Of a DNA stretch of 33,586 bases, positions 1-7,966 are shown piece by piece. Origin of the DNA: an uncultured Dorea sp. (GTDB lineage Bacteria > Bacillota > Clostridia > Lachnospirales > Lachnospiraceae); assembly GCA_910584575.1 (NCBI GenBank), contig CAJUBG010000039.1, forward strand, positions 1 to 33,586, given 5' to 3'. The notes below the pieces were generated by a model that worked only from the letters and a program-made list of their open reading frames with translations, had not been told where the DNA came from and searched no databases. Position 1 is the first letter of the stretch. Every line of letters begins with the position of its first letter. Position numbers and translations under genes: made by a program.

Positions 1-267
1 CTTATTTTGTGGCAGACCATGCGTATCGGAATCGTGCTTTTAACATCGGTGGTCTTTGGGGCGCTGATTTCTTCACCGCTGTCATCGCTGATCATTACAC
101 CGATTTTTCACATGATGGGAGCTTACAGCATTCAGTATGAGATTAAAGTGGTTGAAATCTATGTTGTTTTCCCGCTTATCATTCTTGCGGCAACGTCTTT
201 CGCAGCATTTTTAGCGGCACAGGGGCTGAGGAGGATTGCATCATCAGAAATTTCAAATATCGAATAA
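1..267 (+). CDS. ABC transporter permease, C-terminal fragment (FtsX/MacB type)
   Basis: The reading frame is open to the left edge of the window, so only the last ~88 residues are present. They contain two hydrophobic segments (about residues 5-30 and 50-72 of the fragment) joined by a short polar stretch, ending in a cytoplasmic tail with a GLRRI-type basic motif. This is the usual end of an FtsX-like permease. The ATPase gene starts 12 bp downstream, so the two very probably form one exporter or peptide-detoxification complex in the membrane. The family assignment rests on the helix pattern and the neighbour; substrate cannot be told from this piece. Confidence 0.7.
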   Translation, partial: LILWQTMRIGIVLLTSVVFGALISSPLSSLIITPIFHMMGAYSIQYEIKVVEIYVVFPLIILAATSFAAFLAAQGLRRIASSEISNIE

Positions 268-279
268 AGGAGAATTTTT

Positions 280-1044
280 ATGGCTAATATTCTTGAAGTG
301 AAAGACCTTTGCAAAACATATGTGGTGAACAAAAGGCAGAATAACGTCCTGAAAAATGTGAATTTCATGATCTATGAGGGTGAAATGGTTGCGGTTATGG
401 GACCTTCCGGTTCAGGGAAATCCACGCTTTTGTATGCGGTTTCGGGAATGGATCATATTACCGCCGGCGAGGTGCGTTTCTGTGGAAAAAACATATCAAA
501 TTTAGACCAAAAGGAGCTTGCTGCGCTTCGGCTTGACGAAATGGGATTTATCTTTCAGCAGATGTATATGCTTAAAAATCTATCGATTTTGGATAATATT
601 ATACTTCCTGCATGTCAGTCGGATAAAATCAGGGAAAGCCGCAAGACGACTGTGGAACGGGGATGCGAGTTAATGCATAAGCTTGGGATTATTGAAATTG
701 CGGACAACGATATCAACGAAGTTTCCGGCGGACAGCTTCAGCGCGCATGCATTTGCCGGAGTATGATAAACCGGCCGAAGATGATTTTTGCGGATGAGCC
801 CACAGGCGCATTAAACCGTGCTTCTTCCGATGAGGTCATGGAAGAGCTTGCCAGGCTGAACGACGAGGGCACGACGATTATGCTAGTTACTCATGATGTC
901 AAGGTCGCCGCGAAATGCACAAGGATTCTGTATATTGTTGACGGAAATATAAGAGGCGAGTTTACACTGGAAAAATACGATCAGTTAAAACTTCGTGAAC
1001 GCGAACGGGCGCTCAACGGCTGGCTGGTCGAAATGGGATGGTGA
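280..1044 (+). CDS. ABC transporter ATP-binding protein (LolD/MacB/BceA class)
   Basis: A 254-residue ATPase that powers the FtsX-type permease encoded just upstream. All nucleotide-binding motifs are visible: Walker A GPSGSGKST at residues 41-49, a Q-loop in FIFQQMYML, the ABC signature VSGGQLQRA, Walker B MIFADEPTGAL, and the switch histidine in LVTHD. The GALN form after Walker B is typical of the MacB/LolD/BceA branch. The start follows an AAGGAG ribosome binding site. Together with the overlapping two-component system downstream, the arrangement resembles Bce-type or lantibiotic-resistance loci, in which transporter and sensor work together on an extracellular peptide. That function is inferred from context. 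Confidence 0.9.
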   Translation: MANILEVKDLCKTYVVNKRQNNVLKNVNFMIYEGEMVAVMGPSGSGKSTLLYAVSGMDHITAGEVRFCGKNISNLDQKELAALRLDEMGFIFQQMYMLKNLSILDNIILPACQSDKIRESRKTTVERGCELMHKLGIIEIADNDINEVSGGQLQRACICRSMINRPKMIFADEPTGALNRASSDEVMEELARLNDEGTTIMLVTHDVKVAAKCTRILYIVDGNIRGEFTLEKYDQLKLRERERALNGWLVEMGW

Positions 1045-1048
1045 TATT

Positions 1049-1711
1049 TTGATAGATATTTTAATTGTTGAGGATAATAAAGAATTGGCAATGGTGCTGT
1101 GTGATTTTCTGCGTGCGGAAGGCTATACGGTGTCTACATCCGAAAATGCAGAAAAAGCCTTGTCACTGTACAGAAGGTACGGCGCAAGGCTTGTCGTGCT
1201 TGATATCATGCTGCCTGGCGAGGATGGATTTTCAATCTGCGAGAAAATCCGCACAGAGAGCAACACGCCGATTCTGATTGTAAGTGCGAAAACGGGCAAG
1301 GATGATAAACTGCTTGGACTGAATCTCGGCGCGGATGATTACATGGAAAAGCCCTATGATATTGATATCATGCTTGCGAAAATCGGCGGAATTTTTAAGC
1401 GGAGATATTCGGCAGACGGACTGATTGACGGTGATATTCGGATCAATAAAATGAACCATACCGTAGTCAAAAATAATTTGACGATTGAAATGACGGCCAA
1501 GGAGATGGAACTGCTGACACTGTTGATTGAAAACAAGGGACGCACGCTTTCCAAGGAATATATCTTCAACACCATTTGGGGCAGTGACAGCTTATCCGAG
1601 CAGCAGACACTTACGGTTCACATAAAATGGCTGCGGCAAAAAATTGAGGAAAACCCGAAAAAACCGCAGAAAATTTTGACTGTTTGGGGAGTGGGATACA
1701 GGTATATATGA
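1049..1711 (+). CDS. OmpR/PhoB-family response regulator
   Basis: A two-domain DNA-binding regulator of about 220 residues. The receiver domain has the acidic pair E8/D9, the phospho-acceptor Asp52 in VVLDIMLPGEDG, a conserved Ser in VSAKT and Lys in EKPYD. The C-terminal winged helix shows the usual TAKEMELLTLL and TVHIKWLRQKI segments and ends VWGVGYRYI. A longer frame extends to 995, but the family's N-terminus (xILIVEDN) fits a TTG start at 1049, four bases after the ATPase stop and behind a weak GGGATGG site. The stop overlaps the kinase start by four bases (ATGA), implying translational coupling. It probably controls the adjacent transporter. Confidence 0.9.
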   Translation: MIDILIVEDNKELAMVLCDFLRAEGYTVSTSENAEKALSLYRRYGARLVVLDIMLPGEDGFSICEKIRTESNTPILIVSAKTGKDDKLLGLNLGADDYMEKPYDIDIMLAKIGGIFKRRYSADGLIDGDIRINKMNHTVVKNNLTIEMTAKEMELLTLLIENKGRTLSKEYIFNTIWGSDSLSEQQTLTVHIKWLRQKIEENPKKPQKILTVWGVGYRYI

Positions 1712-2940
1712 AAGCTTTCAGGAAGGTCTTTGGGGCAGCATTCATTTGCATCTCGATTATTTTTATAGGGTCAAATATACTTTTGAAAAATATGAGTACA
1801 GTTGAAAACGGCAGGCCATATCGGGTTGAAATAAACAGAATTGCCGTTCAAATCGAGAAAAACGGTTTTAAAAGCGTTGATTTATCGGAGTGTAAATATG
1901 TAAACCATATTGAGGCGTTCGGTGAAGACTTTTACAATTCTGACAGCGATTATGTGATTTGTGAAATTAACGGACAACTTTACCGCTTTGATTACGAAGC
2001 TAAAAACCACATGGGTAACAAGAAAATAATTATTATGGTAAACGGAATATTGGCAGTAATGTCTGCTGCGGTTTTCGTTATTTTGTTTTATATCCAAGAA
2101 GAAATTTTGCGTCCGTTTGAACGGCTTAAGGATGTTCCCTATGGGCTTTCAAAGGGCAATCTGACCATTCCGGTCAAGGAAAATAAGAACCGTTTTTTCG
2201 GTAAATTTTTGTGGGGAATCGACCTGCTGCGTGAAAGTATGGAACAGCAGAAGCGGCGGGAGCTTGAGCTGCAAAAGGAAAAGAAGACGATTTTTTTATC
2301 CCTCTCACACGATATCAAAACGCCTCTTTCCGCTATAAAATTATATGCAAAGGCACTGTCGAAAAATCTGTATTCCGATATGGATAAGCAGTGTGAAACT
2401 GCCGAAAAAATAAACGATAAGGCGGACGAAATACAACAATATGTTTCGCAGATTATCACTGCCTCCCGTGAAGAGTTTTTAAGTCTTGAGGTAGAAGAGG
2501 GGGAGTTTTATTTAGATGATTTGGTACAAAATATTGCCGCATATTACAGTGAAAAATTAGCGTTTGCCAAGACAGAATTTATGATCGGAGAATATCAGAA
2601 CTGCCTGCTTTCCGGTGATTTTGACCGGAGTGTCGAGGTGCTGCAAAACTTAATGGAAAATGCAATGAAATACGGGGATGGAAAAAGGATTGCTCTGCTT
2701 TTTACCAATGAGGATGAGGGCATTTTTGTTTCAGTGAGAAACAGCGGCTGTACCCTTGATAAATCGGATTTACCGCATATTTTTGAGAGCTTTTGGCGCG
2801 GCAGAAATTCGGAAAAAGTGGAAGGAAGCGGGCTTGGTTTGTATATTTGCAGACAACTTATGCACAAAATGGATGGGGATATTTTTGCCGAAATGAATGA
2901 CGGAATAATTGAGATTATCACTATTTTTCGCCGCGTATAA
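1708..2940 (+). CDS. Sensor histidine kinase, two transmembrane segments
   Basis: A 410-residue membrane kinase paired with the upstream response regulator. The first membrane helix is at about residues 7-27, an extracytoplasmic stretch of ~80 residues follows, and the second helix is at about 113-135. The HisKA box SLSHDIKTPLS places the phospho-accepting histidine at residue 201. The HATPase domain has the N-box LQNLMENAMKYG, SVRNSGCT in the G1 position and the GSGLGLYICR G2 box. I prefer the ATG at 1708 because it overlaps the regulator stop as ATGA; the frame is open from 1684. The sensing loop is larger than in true BceS kinases, so direct ligand sensing is possible. Confidence 0.9.
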   Translation: MKAFRKVFGAAFICISIIFIGSNILLKNMSTVENGRPYRVEINRIAVQIEKNGFKSVDLSECKYVNHIEAFGEDFYNSDSDYVICEINGQLYRFDYEAKNHMGNKKIIIMVNGILAVMSAAVFVILFYIQEEILRPFERLKDVPYGLSKGNLTIPVKENKNRFFGKFLWGIDLLRESMEQQKRRELELQKEKKTIFLSLSHDIKTPLSAIKLYAKALSKNLYSDMDKQCETAEKINDKADEIQQYVSQIITASREEFLSLEVEEGEFYLDDLVQNIAAYYSEKLAFAKTEFMIGEYQNCLLSGDFDRSVEVLQNLMENAMKYGDGKRIALLFTNEDEGIFVSVRNSGCTLDKSDLPHIFESFWRGRNSEKVEGSGLGLYICRQLMHKMDGDIFAEMNDGIIEIITIFRRV

Positions 2941-3060
2941 CCGATGAAGCCGGAAAGGGTTGCCGGGTCATGCTCGGTATAGTATGGGCGGGAGAGGTTC
3001 CTGCCGGGAAAGCTTGTGCCCGCATCATCCGGACAAGGGGGTTCAAGACAGGGAGGATAC

Positions 3061-3189
3061 GGCTATGCGGCCCATACAGGGCTTAGGCTGTCGGGGAAGA
3101 AATTGGAGAGTCTTGGCTGGAAACCCAGGCAAACGCTTGCGGACATGTATAGGGATATGATAGAGGATTTGGCTGAGCAATTGAAATAG
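3061..3189 (+). pseudogene. Remnant of a sugar-nucleotide epimerase/dehydratase C-terminus
   Basis: The 404 bp between the kinase and the acetyltransferase hold no intact gene. In frame 1 the last ~42 codons before the TAG at 3187 read like the end of an NAD-dependent epimerase/dehydratase: TGLRLSGKKLESLGWKP followed by an acidic helix and EQLK. Upstream the frame runs into a stop at 2980 and loses any resemblance, so the Rossmann domain and catalytic residues are gone. No start codon or ribosome binding site fits. It appears to be debris from a lost carbohydrate locus, which would fit the neighbouring sugar acetyltransferase. The family call comes from the short C-terminal motif only. Confidence 0.4.
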
Positions 3190-3268
3190 GTTCCAGAGCC
3201 CTATAATTGCTAACTGGATTTATGAAAAATAAAAAAGTGATAGATATATGCCATAAAATGTATTATGA

Positions 3269-3308
3269 TATACCCAAAGGTACACCGCATTGCATGCCTT
3301 TGGGTATA
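3269..3308. repeat. Palindromic element copy A (12-bp perfect inverted repeat)
   Basis: TATACCCAAAGG at 3269-3280 is perfectly mirrored by CCTTTGGGTATA at 3297-3308 around a 16-base loop. No T-run follows on the plus strand, so it is not a standard terminator. Its reverse complement matches the element at 7275-7313 at most positions, including the loop, so the two are copies of one small repeat. It lies 36 bp upstream of the acetyltransferase start and would sit in its 5' leader or promoter region. Confidence 0.65.
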
Positions 3309-3344
3309 CTAATGTTACAAGACAAGAAAGGAAGGCATATATCT

Positions 3345-3971
3345 ATGACAAATAAAGAAAGACGAGACAGAGAACTCCCCTATATCTCAGACGAAGAAGT
3401 GTTCGAGGAACAAAAAAGAGCCAGAAAGCTGACCCAGGCGCTTAATACGGCAGACCGTTCAGATTTCGACGCAATCGGCCAGATTGTAAAAGAGCTGCTT
3501 GGCAAATCCGACGGGGCTTTCATCAACCCGCCCTTCTACTGTGACTACGGCTCTCACATAGAAGTAGGGAAGAACTTTTTCGCAAACTACAATTGCATGA
3601 TTCTGGATGTGGCAAAGGTAATAATCGGAGATAACTGCCAGATGGCTCCCAATGTGGCAATCTATACGGCAGGCCATCCGGTACATCCGGATACCCGCAA
3701 CACGGCATATGAATACGGCATTGAAGTGACAATCGGCGATAATGTCTGGATTGGGGGCAATACGGTAATCTGTCCGGGCGTACATATCGGCAGTAATACG
3801 GTAATCGGCGCGGGAAGCGTGGTGACTAAGGATATCCCTGACTGGGTGATTGCAGCGGGCAATCCGTGTAAAGTCATAAGAGAGATTACGGAGGCAGACC
3901 GGAAATTCTACTTTAAGGATCGGGAATTTGACGAGGAGGCATGGGCGCATGTTTTAGAGCTTCAGAGATAA
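3345..3971 (+). CDS. Maltose/galactoside-type sugar O-acetyltransferase
   Basis: A 208-residue left-handed beta-helix enzyme that transfers acetyl from acetyl-CoA to sugar hydroxyls, likely in the cytoplasm. The N-terminal Mac domain (about residues 5-60) is followed by hexapeptide repeats (IEVGKNFFAN, VIIGDNCQMA, VTIGDNVWIG, VIGAGSVVTKDIP). The catalytic histidine lies in TAGHPVHP, and the end is the usual AGNPCKVIR-x-ITEADR. The frame is open from 3207, but the ATG at 3345 begins the family-typical MTNKERR and has AGGAAGG about 9 bases upstream. Length matches Maa/LacA enzymes (~185-210 aa). The precise sugar is unknown. Confidence 0.88.
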   Translation: MTNKERRDRELPYISDEEVFEEQKRARKLTQALNTADRSDFDAIGQIVKELLGKSDGAFINPPFYCDYGSHIEVGKNFFANYNCMILDVAKVIIGDNCQMAPNVAIYTAGHPVHPDTRNTAYEYGIEVTIGDNVWIGGNTVICPGVHIGSNTVIGAGSVVTKDIPDWVIAAGNPCKVIREITEADRKFYFKDREFDEEAWAHVLELQR

Positions 3972-3978
3972 AGAAAAG

Positions 3979-4004
3979 AGGGCTGCCGCCAATGTGGCAG
4001 CCCT
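3979..4004 (-). terminator. Intrinsic terminator between convergent genes
   Basis: A perfect 9-bp stem (AGGGCTGCC at 3979-3987, GGCAGCCCT at 3996-4004, 8-base loop). On the minus strand it is followed by CTTTTCTTT, so it best serves the DUF2971 gene. It may also stop transcripts from the acetyltransferase side, although the T-run there is poor. Confidence 0.75.
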
Positions 4005-4012
4005 TGGATATA

Positions 4013-4870
4013 CTAATATCTCAGCTTAATATTGGATAAGGAAACGTCCGCGTCATACCCCTTGGTCTGCAGCATATATTCCATCCCGTTTTTTGCCAGG
4101 TCGATGTGATTCTGGGGCGCCACCATAATCTCCTCGATTGGCAGATTCCGTTCACTTAAGGGAATTTCAATATAGGGAAGCATAAAACCGTCTTTGGGGC
4201 GGAAATATACAGTAGTATCCTTCTGCTTTTTGAAAATAAACCGATATTCCTGTTCTTCTGCAAAACCTTCATGTTTAAAGAACATTGCGTAAACCTCTGC
4301 TGTCTTCTGGAATTTTCGGCAGGCTTTTAAGTAATTGCTATCCTTTGGGTCGCGGCTTCCGGCATCCAGAATCGCGTCCAGCGGCATATGCAGCAGATGG
4401 GGAAGGGAAGCGCAGATAATCCTGCGAATCAACTGCTTCTGCTGCCTTGTATCGTAAACCACGAGTCCGTGATACGCAATCTCGGCAGCTTCTTCGATTC
4501 TCGCAACAATATCATTGCTTCGGAAGCCGATATTGTAGCCGGTCTTATTGCCGAATTCGGACCACATAGTAATGCTGTCCCTGCATTTTGAAAATGAAAG
4601 GACGAAATATTCTCTGTTTTTTTCTCTGCCTGCGTAAATGGAATCCTTCAGAAACCGTTCTCTTAAGGTCTGGTTCTTAATATTCTCCCGACACACTTCT
4701 TCTATAATTCCACGGATATGGGAAAATTCATTGGGGTCGTTGAGGAAATCGCTCTTAGTCGCCCAAAAACAGTTATGGTTAATAATGCCATTGACGCCGT
4801 TGCTTTTTGTATAGTGGTAAAGGATACTGCCCTTCTCGGCGTGCTCTAGTTTTACCTGTCTGCCGGACAT
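4013..4870 (-). CDS. DUF2971-family protein
   Basis: A 285-residue cytoplasmic protein. The N-terminal ILYHYTKSNGVNGIINHNCFWA and the following LNDPNEF are hallmarks of DUF2971, as are the central MWSEFGNKTGYNIGF segment and the late EGFAEEQEYRFIFK. The H-Y-T, N-D-P-x-E and E-x-E-Y-R-F residues are all retained, so it looks intact. The family has no settled biochemical role but often sits in accessory and defence-associated regions. It stands alone on the minus strand with its own promoter candidate and terminator. The start ATG has GGGAG about 10 bases upstream. Confidence 0.85.
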   Translation of the reverse strand: MSGRQVKLEHAEKGSILYHYTKSNGVNGIINHNCFWATKSDFLNDPNEFSHIRGIIEEVCRENIKNQTLRERFLKDSIYAGREKNREYFVLSFSKCRDSITMWSEFGNKTGYNIGFRSNDIVARIEEAAEIAYHGLVVYDTRQQKQLIRRIICASLPHLLHMPLDAILDAGSRDPKDSNYLKACRKFQKTAEVYAMFFKHEGFAEEQEYRFIFKKQKDTTVYFRPKDGFMLPYIEIPLSERNLPIEEIMVAPQNHIDLAKNGMEYMLQTKGYDADVSLSNIKLRY

Positions 4871-4919
4871 AGTGAGTCACTCCCTTCTTGCGATAGTTGG
4901 ATTCGGTTACGATACTCCA

Positions 4920-4948
4920 ATTATACAAAAAAAGGTCAATCTACACAA
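4920..4948 (-). promoter_or_regulatory. Promoter candidate for the DUF2971 gene
   Basis: Read on the minus strand: TTGTGT (4948-4943), a 17-bp spacer, then a consensus TATAAT (4925-4920). This is about 50 bp upstream of the start codon. Confidence 0.55.
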
Positions 4949-5038
4949 TAACTTTGCAATGAAATTTTTCTGCAGTCCCTGTTCACGCCTACGGTGGACA
5001 CGGCAACTCTCTGCTGCTATAACAAATTAGAAAGAGGG

Positions 5039-5086
5039 TTGACAAGAAGAACAGGAGAGTGCATAATACAAGTATTACATATGTAA
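5039..5086 (+). promoter_or_regulatory. Sigma-A promoter with a palindromic operator candidate
   Basis: A consensus -35 TTGACA (5039-5044), an exact 17-bp spacer and -10 CATAAT (5062-5067) precede the gene at 5146. A perfect 12-bp palindrome, TTACATATGTAA (5075-5086), falls at the expected transcription start, a classic place for a repressor site. The remaining bases from 4950 to 5038 show nothing I can assign. Confidence 0.6.
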
Positions 5087-5145
5087 GATATAAAATATAG
5101 GCGAAATTAACAGCCCAAAGGTTATTCAGATGGCAGGAGAATGGA

Positions 5146-6402
5146 ATGAAGAAAAGAACAAGAATTATAGCCGCAGGAGTATTCGTTCTGGCAGCAGCGG
5201 TGTTGGCGTGGAGTCTGAAGCCGGCTCATGACAGTGAAGGAAATAATCCGGATGGCGACGCTGGCAGTATTGAAAGCATTGCTGAAGGGGAAGATGCGCA
5301 AAACCAGACGGACAAAGACGATCAGGCTTATGAGCTTAAAATGATAGAAATGGATGAGCAGGAGAAGGAGGAAACCATAAAAAAGCTGTTTTCATTTATG
5401 GAAAGCTGCGAAAATATTTACAAAAGTACGTTAGACAAAGGTGAGACGGACGAGGACGCCCTGCATGAGATGATTGAAATTGGCGCCTCCAGGGGACTTT
5501 CTGTCTCCTGCGGAAACCGAGACTATAACCTGACCAACTATGAACAGGTGGACGCTGCTTTGAGAGACGCTTTAGCCGGTAAGGAGGCAGAGGCGCAGAT
5601 TTACCAGGTAAATACCGTAGGGGTATTTCGGTATTACCATCTTGTCTTTGAAAAGAACGAGCTGTCTGTGACATCTGCCAGCGCCGTGTTCACAGAAGAA
5701 ATGAAGCCTGCCCTTTCGCAGTTGGAGAAGATTTTGGCGTATCAATGGGAGTACACACCTAAAGGGTGGCTGATCTGGGAAAAGGCGCTGTCCAGGAATC
5801 AGGAGATGGACATGCATATTTTCTGTCGGGTCCTGCCCCTTGACGGGCAATGCAGGGAGATTACAGAGGAGTATATCGTTCCTGTCAGTTATTTCTGCAA
5901 TAACCTGTTTCTGGTGGATTGGGATATGTCGTGTATGGAGAAGATTGAATTTAATGATTTGTTTGAGTTTCTATACGCAAGGGAATACGGAAAACGTTTG
6001 GAAAACGGGGCCTATGGGGACGGGATTCCTAAAGAGGAGTTTGAGGCCGTGATTGGGCAGTATTTTGATATTACGGTTGATGAGATAGAGGAGTATGCCA
6101 GATATGACAGCGCGAAGGGGAGTTACCCCTGGAGTGCCATAGGGATTAGGAATCGAGTGCAGCAGTTACAGCCGTCCTTTCCGGAGGTGGTCCGGTGTAC
6201 AGAGAATGGGGATGGGACGGTAACGGCCTATGTGGAGGCAATATCCACCGAGGAAGGGATGGACTGTTATTACGCCCATGAGGTGACGCTTCTAAGGAGG
6301 GAGGACGGACGCTGTGTCTATGTAGGAAATCGGGTGGACAGGGAACGCTCATACTGTATTCCTGCATATCGGGCAAGGAGAGAGTTTGAAGGAACAGAGT
6401 AA
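5146..6402 (+). CDS. Membrane-anchored protein of unknown function
   Basis: A 418-residue protein I do not recognise with certainty; it resembles Lachnospiraceae hypothetical exported proteins (possibly the DUF6070 group, unverified). Residues 1-23 form a basic start plus hydrophobic helix with no lipobox cysteine, so it is secreted or N-terminally anchored. A low-complexity acidic linker (about 27-70) precedes a helical region and a mixed alpha/beta body rich in Tyr, Trp and Cys (FCRVLPL, SYFCNNLFLVDWD). The start has AGGAGA 8-9 bases upstream. It appears co-transcribed with the next gene, 17 bp away, from the strong promoter at 5039. Confidence 0.75.
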   Translation: MKKRTRIIAAGVFVLAAAVLAWSLKPAHDSEGNNPDGDAGSIESIAEGEDAQNQTDKDDQAYELKMIEMDEQEKEETIKKLFSFMESCENIYKSTLDKGETDEDALHEMIEIGASRGLSVSCGNRDYNLTNYEQVDAALRDALAGKEAEAQIYQVNTVGVFRYYHLVFEKNELSVTSASAVFTEEMKPALSQLEKILAYQWEYTPKGWLIWEKALSRNQEMDMHIFCRVLPLDGQCREITEEYIVPVSYFCNNLFLVDWDMSCMEKIEFNDLFEFLYAREYGKRLENGAYGDGIPKEEFEAVIGQYFDITVDEIEEYARYDSAKGSYPWSAIGIRNRVQQLQPSFPEVVRCTENGDGTVTAYVEAISTEEGMDCYYAHEVTLLRREDGRCVYVGNRVDRERSYCIPAYRARREFEGTE

Positions 6403-6419
6403 ACAAGGGAGGAAATTGT

Positions 6420-7262
6420 TTGAAGATACACAGAAAGGGATTGGTGATTGCGGCGGCAGTATTATTTTTGGGAGGTTTGTGTGCCGTGAGATTTACATTT
6501 GCCGGGAAATATATTATGATACCTTATAGAACTGTGGAAAGCGCGCCGGACGGGGCGAAGCCTTCGCGTATGCACAAGCCTGTAAAGGCCGTGGCAGAGA
6601 GTACGGGTCTGCTTGATGATAAAATTAAGGAGATTGTGAAGGAGGCGGCAGATAAAGAGCTGGAGATGGGGATTGTAGAAAACCAGGCAGGTGAATTCGT
6701 GTTTACATTTTCCATTGATGATTTTATCGGCAGGTACAACAGCATTTACCAGGCAGGCAAAGGGGAAGCCTATCTTGCCCCTTCCTCTGAGTGGCGGGCT
6801 TACAATTACGACAGGGCAATCCATTCTGGTTATGGGTGCAGTTATTATAATTACAGCAAGGATGAGTCCATTCTGCCCTTTCCCACCATTTCTGTGTATA
6901 CGCCGTCGGGCAGCGACAATGTGCATGAGATTACGTTAAATTTTGATGACCATAGTTACACAGAGCCGTTGTTTAAGGCGTATGAGGACATGTGCTTCTA
7001 CACGTTAAAGACGCTGCTTCCTGACCTGGCGGATGAGGAGATTGTGACGTTATACACGACCCTTAATGATTTGGCGTATGAGCATCTTACTTTGGTGGAT
7101 TATACGCCGGAGTCTGTACCTTATGCCGTGTATTGCAGAGAAAATGTGGCTGTGTATCCTTATTTTGCCATTGGGGAAAGTCTGCGTCTGTGCATTATTC
7201 CGGCAGCACAGCAGTATATTGAGGAGATGGAGAGCAGAGGGGCTGAGATTGTACCTTACTAG
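6420..7262 (+). CDS. Exported or membrane-anchored protein of unknown function
   Basis: A 280-residue protein starting at TTG, chosen because GGGAGG lies 7 bases upstream and the next methionine falls inside the membrane helix. Residues 1-22 are an uncleaved anchor or signal peptide (KIHRKGLVIAAAVLFLGG). The exported part is Tyr-rich, with a DFIGRYNSIYQ stretch and several Y-Y/N-Y pairs, ending EEMESRGAEIVPY. I see no catalytic motif. Similar topology to its upstream neighbour suggests that the pair acts together outside the membrane, but the two show no obvious sequence relationship by eye. Confidence 0.72.
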   Translation: MKIHRKGLVIAAAVLFLGGLCAVRFTFAGKYIMIPYRTVESAPDGAKPSRMHKPVKAVAESTGLLDDKIKEIVKEAADKELEMGIVENQAGEFVFTFSIDDFIGRYNSIYQAGKGEAYLAPSSEWRAYNYDRAIHSGYGCSYYNYSKDESILPFPTISVYTPSGSDNVHEITLNFDDHSYTEPLFKAYEDMCFYTLKTLLPDLADEEIVTLYTTLNDLAYEHLTLVDYTPESVPYAVYCRENVAVYPYFAIGESLRLCIIPAAQQYIEEMESRGAEIVPY

Positions 7263-7346
7263 ACGCAGTCCACCTACCCGAAGGGTATGCATTAGGGTGT
7301 GCCCTTGGGTATAAATTAATGGACGGAGTCCACCGGCCCGTCAGGG
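7262..7346 (+). repeat. Imperfect direct repeat flanking the palindromic element
   Basis: GACGCAGTCCACC (7262-7274) recurs as GACGGAGTCCACC (7322-7334), one mismatch in 13, and both are followed by a CCCG-x-AGGG-type segment. The copies are exactly 60 bp apart and enclose most of palindromic element copy B. The first copy begins at the stop of the upstream gene. Confidence 0.55.
7275..7313. repeat. Palindromic element copy B
   Basis: TACCCGAAGGG at 7275-7285 pairs with CCCTTGGGTA at 7303-7312, leaving one bulged G. Compared with the reverse complement of the element at 3269-3308, most positions agree, including the loop core ATGCA-x-T and GGTGT. The two copies are in opposite orientation. 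It could fold in mRNA behind the gene ending at 7262. Confidence 0.6.
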
Positions 7347-7392
7347 CAAGTATTACGGTATGCGATACATCTATGAGGAAAGGAATGGCAAT

Positions 7393-7965
7393 ATGGAATG
7401 GCAAGACGGAAAAACAAGGTGTCAGTGGGCGAACCCGAAGAACGAAAGGTATATCAGGTATCATGATGAGGAGTGGGGCGTTCCTGTGTATGACGACCAT
7501 AAGCTGTTTGAAATGCTGGTCTTAGAGGCATTTCAGGCGGGGCTTAGCTGGGAGTGTGTGCTGAACAAGCAGGAGAGCTTTAGAGAGGCGTTCGACGGCT
7601 TTGATTTGGAAAAGGTCTGTGCATATGACCAGGAGAAAATGGAAAAGCTGCGGGAGAATCCAAACATTATCCGCAATAGGCGGAAGATTGAAAGCGCTGT
7701 GACAAATGCAAGGGTATTTCGCAGTATTCAGGAGGAGTTTGGGAGTTTTTCCGATTATATCTGGGGATTTACGGATGGAAAGGTGGTCTATGAGAAGGGC
7801 TTGGCCCATTCTGCACTTTCGGATGCGGTCTCAAAAGACTTGAAAAAACGGGGGATGAAGTTTGTGGGAACTACGATTATCTATGCCTATTTGCAGGCGA
7901 TTGGGGTGGTCTATTCCCATGAGGAGGGGTGTTTCCTTGAGCACAGCGGGGAGAGGAAGGTGTAA
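7393..7965 (+). CDS. tag: DNA-3-methyladenine glycosylase I
   Basis: A 190-residue base-excision repair enzyme that removes 3-methyladenine from alkylated DNA. Family landmarks are all present: CQWAN with Cys10, YHDEEWGVP with His24, catalytic Glu45 and Trp53 in LEAFQAGLSW, and the late SHEEGC that supplies the other His and Cys of the zinc snap. Length matches bacterial Tag (~187 aa). The frame is open from 7360, but the ATG at 7393 has AGGA 8 bases upstream and gives the canonical start close to the first zinc cysteine. The next gene starts one base after the stop, so the two are co-translated. Confidence 0.93.
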   Translation: MEWQDGKTRCQWANPKNERYIRYHDEEWGVPVYDDHKLFEMLVLEAFQAGLSWECVLNKQESFREAFDGFDLEKVCAYDQEKMEKLRENPNIIRNRRKIESAVTNARVFRSIQEEFGSFSDYIWGFTDGKVVYEKGLAHSALSDAVSKDLKKRGMKFVGTTIIYAYLQAIGVVYSHEEGCFLEHSGERKV

Positions 7966-7966
7966 T

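Noticed and set aside
2960..3160. A 66-codon plus-strand frame in the gap after the first kinase
   Set aside because: Its product is Arg/Gly/Pro-rich without any pattern, and the overlapping frame 1 shows the epimerase remnant instead.
3269..3308. Terminator for an upstream transcript
   Set aside because: The hairpin is perfect but not followed by a T-run, has a 16-base loop, and recurs elsewhere as a related element.
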